Assembly (NCBI GenBank): GCA_000226015.1 | Contig: JH153466.1 | Span: forward strand, 6,770-46,943 | Length of the DNA stretch: 40,174 nucleotides | Direction of reading: 5' to 3' | Source of the DNA: Mnemiopsis leidyi | Taxonomy: Eukaryota > Ctenophora > Tentaculata > Lobata > Bolinopsidae | Shown: one piece after another, positions 34,099-40,174 of the stretch | Layout: every line of letters starts with the position of its first letter | How positions within the stretch are numbered: the stretch's first letter is position 1 | Position numbers and translations under genes: made by a program | The notes under the pieces: generated by a model | Told to the model about the DNA's origin: nothing | The model's database searches: none | The model's input: only the letters and a program-made list of their open reading frames with translations

Positions 34099-35459
34099 AC
34101 ATTTTACTCTTAATTCTCAAAAGCAAAACCTAATTTTTTTACAACTTTATGTTTCAATGTAATAATCTTTAAGTAAGATGAACCATGGTAACCTAGAGAA
34201 AAATGGTCTCATTTTTGAGGAATGACGGAGGGGTCTACCATATAATAATACAATGTGATCGAGTACTAGTTCATTGAAAAAATGTGACCACGTGAGAGAG
34301 TGAAACTGTGAGACATAAATATAATATCACTATACAACGACAAGGCTATAAATTTATTTTGATGCACATGAAACGTACCAAAATTACCTCAAATCGGGAA
34401 AAAGCGGTCACCTAAATATAAGAAATAGAAGTTAAAATTACAGCTAGGCTAAGCACTAAGAGATCACGACTTTATTCATCAGCAGCAGAATAATATTGTA
34501 TTGGTAAGTGTAACTACTTGAACTGATAGTGGAAGATAACAAATAAAATGATTATATAGCTACGGAGTTTCTTAAAAAGGGAACGTAAATGAGATTGCAC
34601 CAAAATTAGACGGTGGTTATAATTGTATATAAAAACAATCGATATTAAATGTCAGCTCTTAGTTCAAAAACGTTATCTTTAAAGAAGGTCTTTCTTATAT
34701 TGTGATGGAATTGGTCCGATGAATGGAGGATTTCGAGCGGGAAATTCATATAGCTTCTACTGTTCTCAAAGAAAAATATCGATTTTAACTTATGGTCCGA
34801 GGTTTGCAATGCCTATTGTAGGCATAGTGAAACAAAGGAGCGATATTGATAATGATAGTATTACTATTAAATATGAGAATTGAAAGCGTTGCAACAATTA
34901 GAGTCACCTAATCAGTGTCGCTTAGAGATTAACGTTAACAATATTGTCGATTTAATGAACAAAGGGCAGTGAAAGTATGACCTATGAATTGAAATACGGC
35001 GAATTTCGACAATTACCATCAAGTTAAACTGTTGAACATCTACTTTTCGGGGCTAATGTACAAGTGTAATTATCGTGATTGATAATGATGATTAACGGTT
35101 TGAACTGATAAATATTCTACACGAATTCACAGAACCAAATCCAGCAATGCCATAACTGTACAGTGAATTCGGTAATTACGGACAGAGGCGCTTAAATAAA
35201 CATTACATGGGTGCTGCAGCAGGAGGGTAAATTGGTGGCAAATTCCAGAGCTAAAGTTTGTCACGTTATACAGCTTCAAGAAAAGGATTGGGTCTCGACA
35301 GGTGAATCTGGGTGAGTGATATCCGAAAATGTCATGGAAATGAACGGCCTGGCTCCCAGGCTCGCACATAAAATGCTAAAACGTTCGATGAACAAGAAAC
35401 ATTTATCGGATTATCCTAAACGAGCGGTGTCCCATCTTGCGAAGGTGATCTGTATATTC
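34099..35459. other. Upstream of the Tigger-derived gene, no further exon recognised
   Basis: AT-rich intergenic or 5' UTR intron sequence. The minus-strand open frame at 35127-35369 has no splice or family support. If the promoter is the CCAAT/E-box cluster at about 35.46-36.02 kb, a 5' UTR exon should lie near its left edge. Confidence 0.35.
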
Positions 35460-36020
35460 GTGTGCGGTGTCACATGACCTGCCATGCTGCTCTCACGTGC
35501 CGACCGGTACACCGAGCTGCGACCGTGCAGGCTCGGTGACAATATTCATTTCAGTGTCATGTGACCTGCTCGTGTCGGAGCGGGCAAGGTCCGGTTGGAC
35601 TGTACAGTAATATATATTATGTAACATAACCTCATTACCGCACACTCCTGCTATCTTGCTCGTGGAACCAGGAACCCACGTGACTGTGACTGAGCGTTCT
35701 GATTGGTTGGCCGGTCACGAGGAGACTCGTGATTGGTTAAGGTGGATATAGTCGAGGTGTGCTGCTATCCCTGATCCCAGCACTTTAGGAACAATGATCT
35801 ACCCAAGGAGCAGGCTGGATAGACCGGGTAACCGACCAATCAGCGGTCGGTATTACGATCACGTGACTAGCCCTCCACAGTGTAGGATCACGTGAGAGCA
35901 GAGCGGCCCTATTGCCGAGCAGTTCACTCCTGACCACAAACTTAGTTAGGAGACACAGAGGAATGAGGACTGACCAATGAGGGGGCGGGAAACCGAGTAC
36001 TGTCCAATCAGACGTTTTGT
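35460..36020. promoter_or_regulatory. Dense CCAAT / CACGTG / E2F-like cluster, probable promoter (possibly bidirectional)
   Basis: Palindromic E-boxes CACGTG lie at 35494, 35677, 35860 and 35889. GTGTCACATGACCTGC (from 35468) and GTGTCATGTGACCTGC (from 35555) form two related CA(C/T)(A/G)TG sites. CCAAT boxes lie at 35702 and 35732 (as ATTGG), and at 35836, 35974 and 36004. GGCGGGAAA at 35985-35993 matches an E2F site. The stretch is more GC-rich than its surroundings. NF-Y, bHLH (USF/MITF/Myc-type) and E2F binding is inferred from motif only. The nearest identified gene is the minus-strand Tigger-derived gene, 1.4 kb away. Confidence 0.65.
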
Positions 36021-36901
36021 TCGGTAGAAAAAAATCGGACGTCCTTTCCGCACTTTGGAATGTTTGGTCTTGGACCCGATTTTGTTTTTACACTTACAGC
36101 CAGCAATTATTCCTCCAGGTATGAAGTTCGATATTCAGAATTTTATGCAAGAATTCGGGATGCTCTTGACCTTGATTCGGGACAAAATGGGAACTAGTGT
36201 TTACCAAGGGTTTCAATATATCAAATATATAAAACATGACATGTCATTAATCGCAGGATGAAGATCATCAATTCATTATCAAACAACTTATAAGAATCTT
36301 AAAAACTCGTGGTTTACTCGTGAGTCGTGGTTTAGTTAAGTAAATCACAGACACTGAGACAAAATAGCTAAAAAGTATGACACCTTCAAAATTAATTGCC
36401 AAATTCTACAAACTAGAAAAACTTCTTACTTTGGATAAAATTGCAAACAATATGAAAAAATTTATCCTCAATCAATTCAATTGCATTTGCTCATTCTAAA
36501 TCTAAGCAGCTAGCAGAAAAAGCTCTTTAAATATAATTTAAGAATCACGTAGTGTTTTCACAACGATAAAATGCCTCGTCCTTCAATTACCTCCTATTTT
36601 TCTACCGTTTTAAGACACCACGGCCCATTACTTTTCTTTGAGAGCATGGTCAAAGCTCATGTTTAATTTGGCTGGACCCTGACATTTTCGGTAATAAATA
36701 ATAAGCAACCGCCTGATTTTCTGTCACTTATCTAAATTGAAAATCGCATTTTATCTTATGACTGATAAAGTTTAAAAAGGCAACTTCAATACGATCTGTA
36801 ATCTAATTCTATATCAAACAGCACAAAGTAAATAGTCATCACTCTGATTCCAGTTAGTAACTACTAAGTGACTGATGATGATATATCATAATCGCGATCA
36901 A
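36021..36901. other. Stretch without a supported gene
   Basis: A plus-strand open frame at 36055-36261 (68 codons) starts just downstream of the CCAAT cluster. It has unremarkable composition, no splice partner and no family resemblance, so I do not call it. The rest is AT-rich. Confidence 0.35.
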
Positions 36902-37220
36902 GTAAATATGTGCACCACGTAAATATGAAAGTAAATATGTGCACCACGTAAATATGAAAGTAAATATGTGCACCACGTAAATATGAAAGTAAATATGTGC
37001 ACCACGTAAATATGAAAGTAAATATGTGCACCACGTAAATATGAAAGTAAATATGTGCACCAGGTAAATATGAAAGTAAATATGTGCACCACGTAAATAT
37101 GAAAGTAAATATGTGCACCACGTAAATATGAAAGTAAATATGTGCACCACGTAAATATGAAAGTAAATATGTGCACCACGTAAATATGAAAGTAAATATG
37201 TGCACCACGTAAATATGAAA
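36902..37220. repeat. 29-bp minisatellite, 11 copies
   Basis: Eleven consecutive 29-bp units start at 36902. Each runs GTAAATATGTGCACCAC (17 nt) then GTAAATATGAAA (12 nt), so each has two GTAAATATG half-repeats. Only one substitution is seen in the whole array: C to G at 37063 in unit 6. Because the unit lacks stops on the minus strand and 29 is not a multiple of 3, all three minus frames stay open and encode the same pseudo-peptide; this is not a gene. Confidence 0.97.
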
Positions 37221-37992
37221 GGCGCGACCACGACTGACGACAGATTGTAATGGCTTGCGGAGTATTACCATGGAAGCGTATTTTAATTGTATTCGTGCGG
37301 TCACGTGCGTACGTAACGTGCACACGGCAGAAAGCTATTATAAGTAAACACATTTCTCGATCGTTAACCCTAATCAACGAAAACGCCTTTTAGCGGAAGG
37401 ACGTGATCAATGAAAAACCTAGAAACTCGGTAACTGGCTAAAAGGCACCGTGATGGTAAAAACACAGCAGTACCGATGTTTCGTGCAGTTAGTACATTGG
37501 CTAAGTTTCGGGTTTCGGAATGTCGTTTTTTAACAAACAATCTCTTATTCCATGCAGACTACAGAGCCTAATAATGCTGAGTACTACCAACATACATATT
37601 TAAGTACCAAATTTATAATAAAAACAATATAATTTAAGTCTTCAAGACCGAAAATGTGGCAACAATCTCAAAAGAAATACTATAAATGATGTCAAAATTA
37701 CAAAAATTGGCGCTAGAAGATTCAGAAGAAGAGCATCAACCACAAGCACATTCTCCAAAAAACCACAAACGCTTCTAACACCAAATGTAAAGCATGATTA
37801 TAAAATAAATTAAGACAAAATAATAAAAAAAACTGATAAAAATCCCTTCCATGATTTTGTCACATTAAGTTACCGATGTACTGCAGTGACTCGTATAATT
37901 GAAATCAATACACGACTTTTTCTTTAAATGTTCTAACACATATAATTGAGAATTTATAAAACAAATCATCTATCATTATCATCCATGATTGT
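37221..37992. other. Stretch without a supported gene
   Basis: AT-rich sequence, presumably 3' UTR and flank of the minus-strand gene that ends at 37993. No open frame or RNA gene recognised. Confidence 0.4.
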
Positions 37993-38216
37993 TCACAGTA
38001 TTCGTCCTCGTTTAGGCGGGGTCTCCCTGAACGGACTTAGACTCCCGGACGTCCTCTTTCGGAGCCGGACGCCCGTAGTTATCACCGGACTAATTTCCGG
38101 CAGTTCATCTCCGGAGTTCAACTCGAGAATGTCTTCTTGGGACTGGCTCTCGAATGCTGGCAAATCGTCCTCGTCACTGACGAAATAAAGTTTGTCTAAC
38201 TCAACTTCAATCAGCA
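37993..38216 (-). CDS. Probable last exon of the minus-strand gene starting at 39621
   Basis: It is preceded by a good acceptor (TTTTTCACAACTTCTCAG, AG at 38218-38217) and ends in a stop. It encodes about 74 residues: acidic (SDEDDLPAFESQSQEDILEL, NSGDELPEIS), then basic with S/T-P sites (VRLRKRTSGSLSPFRETPPK, RGRIL at the very end). The composition fits the S/P-rich protein encoded just upstream. However, the exon needs a phase-1 donor and the upstream exon ends in phase 2, so a small exon in between is missing from my model, or the two are separate. Confidence 0.55.
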
Positions 38217-38506
38217 CTGAGAAGTTGTGAAAAAGTAAGCCTCAATATTTAATAAAACTTGTATGTTGTAATTAACCAATACAAATGAGTAATTGGTGAG
38301 GATATATTCATAACTGCATCATATAATGAATCAAATAAAGATTGAAGTAAAGTGGAATTTTTGGTGATGCCTTGCACGGAACAAATAAAGTAGCCATTAC
38401 ACCATTCATAAATCATCACCAACATGAAATATGTCTGAATTTGGGTGTTACGACGAAACCCCTGAATAACTTAAAATCAGGGCACAAAGTAACGACTTTT
38501 ACTCAC

Positions 38507-39621
38507 ATGTCTGGTATTTGATGAGGTGGAGACTCCATCTTATCGCCAATCTTCGTTCTCGCACTTATCACGGAGTTGGCCGGTATTTGTCGCGCTGGTG
38601 AGCGACTAAGATCGTCCAACAGGTCTGCCATGCTGTCATTAAGCGGAGGCTCCTCCTCCTTTTTCGGAGTTCGGTTTCGTTTGTAGGACTGTTCTAGGAG
38701 TCTGTCTAACTTAGAACCGCTGGTTGTATTCACAGAATTTGTGTTTTCATCTTGAAATGTGTACAGACGAGAAACTTCTTGTTCGATGTAGACATTGTCC
38801 TCATTTTTCAGAACTCGGTCAAGAATTATGTTCTTGTTGGAACTCTCTAATTTTTCTTTAGTACGGCGAGAAAATTTATGATGGGGTGGCCTAGACGGAG
38901 TACAAGGACTGAACTTCAAATCTAAACCGGAACCTCCTTCACCGGGACTCATAGTGACAGTGGAGCAGTTTTTGGATCTGTTGCATTCGCTGTCTTCGTC
39001 ATTCGGGACTTGTGTGAACGACCGAATCATTTTGTCAAAGTTTTCGTCATTTTCGAAGTCATCGAAATCCTCATCGTCCCCAACACCGAAAAGATCGGAA
39101 GATCCATTATTTGGAAGAGGAACATCCTCCGGTTGAGACTGAGAGTTAAACAATGATTTTGCGGCAGTCTTCAAGTTCTTACTCGAGGTTCCCCTGGTGA
39201 CAGGAGAGGATGTCTGAGTGGGGGACAAAACTATGGTATCCCTATTCGACCGTCCTGATAGAGTGTCTAAGGAGGAGGGGAGATCGGCCGACCGTGTTTC
39301 GGAAACTGACGAGGAAAAGTCACGGATTTCTGGACTGCCTTTGCGTACAGTGAGTGTAGGCGAGGCCACGTTTAGGGGGCTGGAGGTCTTGACGGGACTT
39401 TTAAAGAATTCGCGGAGTGAACCGGCACATTTTTTCTTGGGAGTAGACTGAATCTCGCGTATAATCTGAATTTCGTTCGAACTGCTTTGTTCTTCAACTC
39501 GCGTTGTTGCCCGAGAATTCTTGTCTCCTGAAATATTTTTTAGTTATGGTTATCAGCACGTTTGAGGTCTTAGATTTCTATATTAAAACTGAAACGATAC
39601 ACCTTGATCCAGACTAGCCAT
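38507..39621 (-). CDS. Disordered nuclear-type protein with PIP-box-like motif, 5' exons
   Basis: The start exon 39621-39603 (MASLDQ, donor CAAG|GTGTAT) joins exon 39527-38507 in frame; that exon ends at a strong donor, AT|GTGAGT. This gives about 346 residues before the next exon. Most is S/T/P/N-rich and predicted disordered, with many S/T-P sites. Residues 36-51 (PKKKCAGSLREFFKSP) resemble a PCNA-interacting PIP box (x-x-L-x-x-F-F in a basic context), but the usual Q is A. Residues 157-177 (DDEDFDDFENDENFDKMIRSF) form an acidic-aromatic segment like RPA70N-binding motifs. FSPCTPSRPP follows further on. ETAA1 and other replication-stress adaptors have such short motifs, but the order differs and I do not claim orthology. 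Confidence 0.6.
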
Positions 39622-40050
39622 TAGTAACAAATTGTGTCTATTCTATTTTTATCAGTTAAAGTTGCCAAACCCCATTCTTAGCAATAAGCATGCCCAATCA
39701 TTTACAAAGCTAAATCTAAAGATCTCCTTCAACAAAGTGCAAAGCGATCATTCTTGAATTTTTCAAAGAAGGTACTTAATAAAAGCGTGTTTAAAAGAAA
39801 CTCCCAATTTGAGGTGACACTGACACAATCACGTGACGTTTTACAGAGCTTACAATGGGTTCGTTACAAAGTTGTTAACACTTTGCTAACCAGCTCTTTT
39901 TAGGGGGAAAAGATTATTCCATTCCAGGCTGTGGCTCTAATTGCGTGGTTACCGCTGTAACGCAAAATAAAATAGCGTAACCACTTTCTGATGTAGATTT
40001 GAGGCTTTCCACAGTCGTGTCCTTTCATGCGACCGAATTTTGGTTTGCTG
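39622..40050. other. Upstream flank of the 39621 gene
   Basis: This should hold the promoter of the minus-strand gene. A CACGTG lies in ATCACGTGACG at 39829-39839. No TATA box is evident. No other gene is seen. Confidence 0.35.
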
Positions 40051-40059
40051 ACCGTAATT

Positions 40060-40112
40060 AATGTGTTTGTGTGTGTGAGTTTTTGTGTGTGAGTTTTTGT
40101 GTGTGTGTGAGA

Positions 40113-40174
<62 letters not shown>
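40060..40174. repeat. (TG)n-rich and (GA)n microsatellite at the window end
   Basis: TGTGTGTGAGTTTT-type units repeat from about 40065, then pass into a (GA)n run of about 65 bases that continues off the window. The window also starts near a (GA)n tract (89-108). Confidence 0.95.

Noticed and set aside
36055..36261. 68-codon plus-strand open frame downstream of the CCAAT cluster
   Set aside because: No splice partner, no family resemblance and average length for chance in AT-rich DNA.
36854..37377. Three overlapping minus-strand open frames of 125-159 codons encoding repeated HIYFHIY-type peptides
   Set aside because: They arise because the 29-bp minisatellite unit lacks stops in all minus frames; the same pseudo-peptide appears in each frame.
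38347..38440. Possible missing small exon between 38506 and 38217 using the acceptor AAATTCAG
   Set aside because: It gives the right length class with one donor, but contains an in-frame TGA.

Overview
The window is a metazoan nuclear sequence. It has GT-AG introns, the standard genetic code and AT-rich intergenic DNA, and it carries animal-type genes (KANSL3, RAMAC, delta-tubulin, UNC50, eIF4B, ETFA) among LINE, Penelope-like and DNA-transposon debris. I cannot fix the phylum. Compact spacing of genes on one strand and short introns suggest an invertebrate, possibly an early-branching one.

Layout. Positions 1-6.3 kb are repeat-rich: a minus-strand exon of an unrecognised Q/R-rich protein (200-339), a decayed Penelope-like element (about 780-1308), several inverted repeats, and a minus-strand LINE reverse-transcriptase fragment (5011-6159). 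From 6.8 to 28.2 kb nine plus-strand genes lie head to tail with gaps of about 190-780 bp: an unknown acidic protein, ETFA, an intronless delta-tubulin, a BTB protein, an 80-aa protein, RAMAC, UNC50, KANSL3 and EIF4B. Every multi-exon model here was built by hand from GT/AG sites, and each joins in frame through to a stop. From 29.3 to 39.6 kb the genes are on the minus strand. One is a seven-exon host-like gene built from a Tigger/pogo-type transposase (psq-like plus CENP-B HTH plus DDE). The other is the 5' part, and probably the last exon, of a disordered nuclear protein with a PIP-box-like motif. A CCAAT/E-box/E2F-like cluster (about 35.46-36.02 kb) and an 11-copy 29-bp minisatellite (36902-37220) lie between them.

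How the genes relate. The plus-strand genes are mainly housekeeping: mitochondrial electron transfer, centriolar tubulin, mRNA cap methylation, Golgi trafficking, chromatin acetylation and translation initiation. There is no obvious shared pathway. Their tight co-orientation, with acceptor-like AG sites just upstream of several start codons, raises the possibility of spliced-leader trans-splicing.

The two strongest candidates for something undescribed are these. (1) The Tigger-derived gene has introns, an insertion of about 140 residues in its catalytic core, and a serine at the third catalytic acidic position. (2) Intron 1 of EIF4B carries two oppositely oriented arrays of a bipartite 20-nt motif (GAGG, one turn, GAGGCTAAC) that recurs roughly every 130-180 bp.
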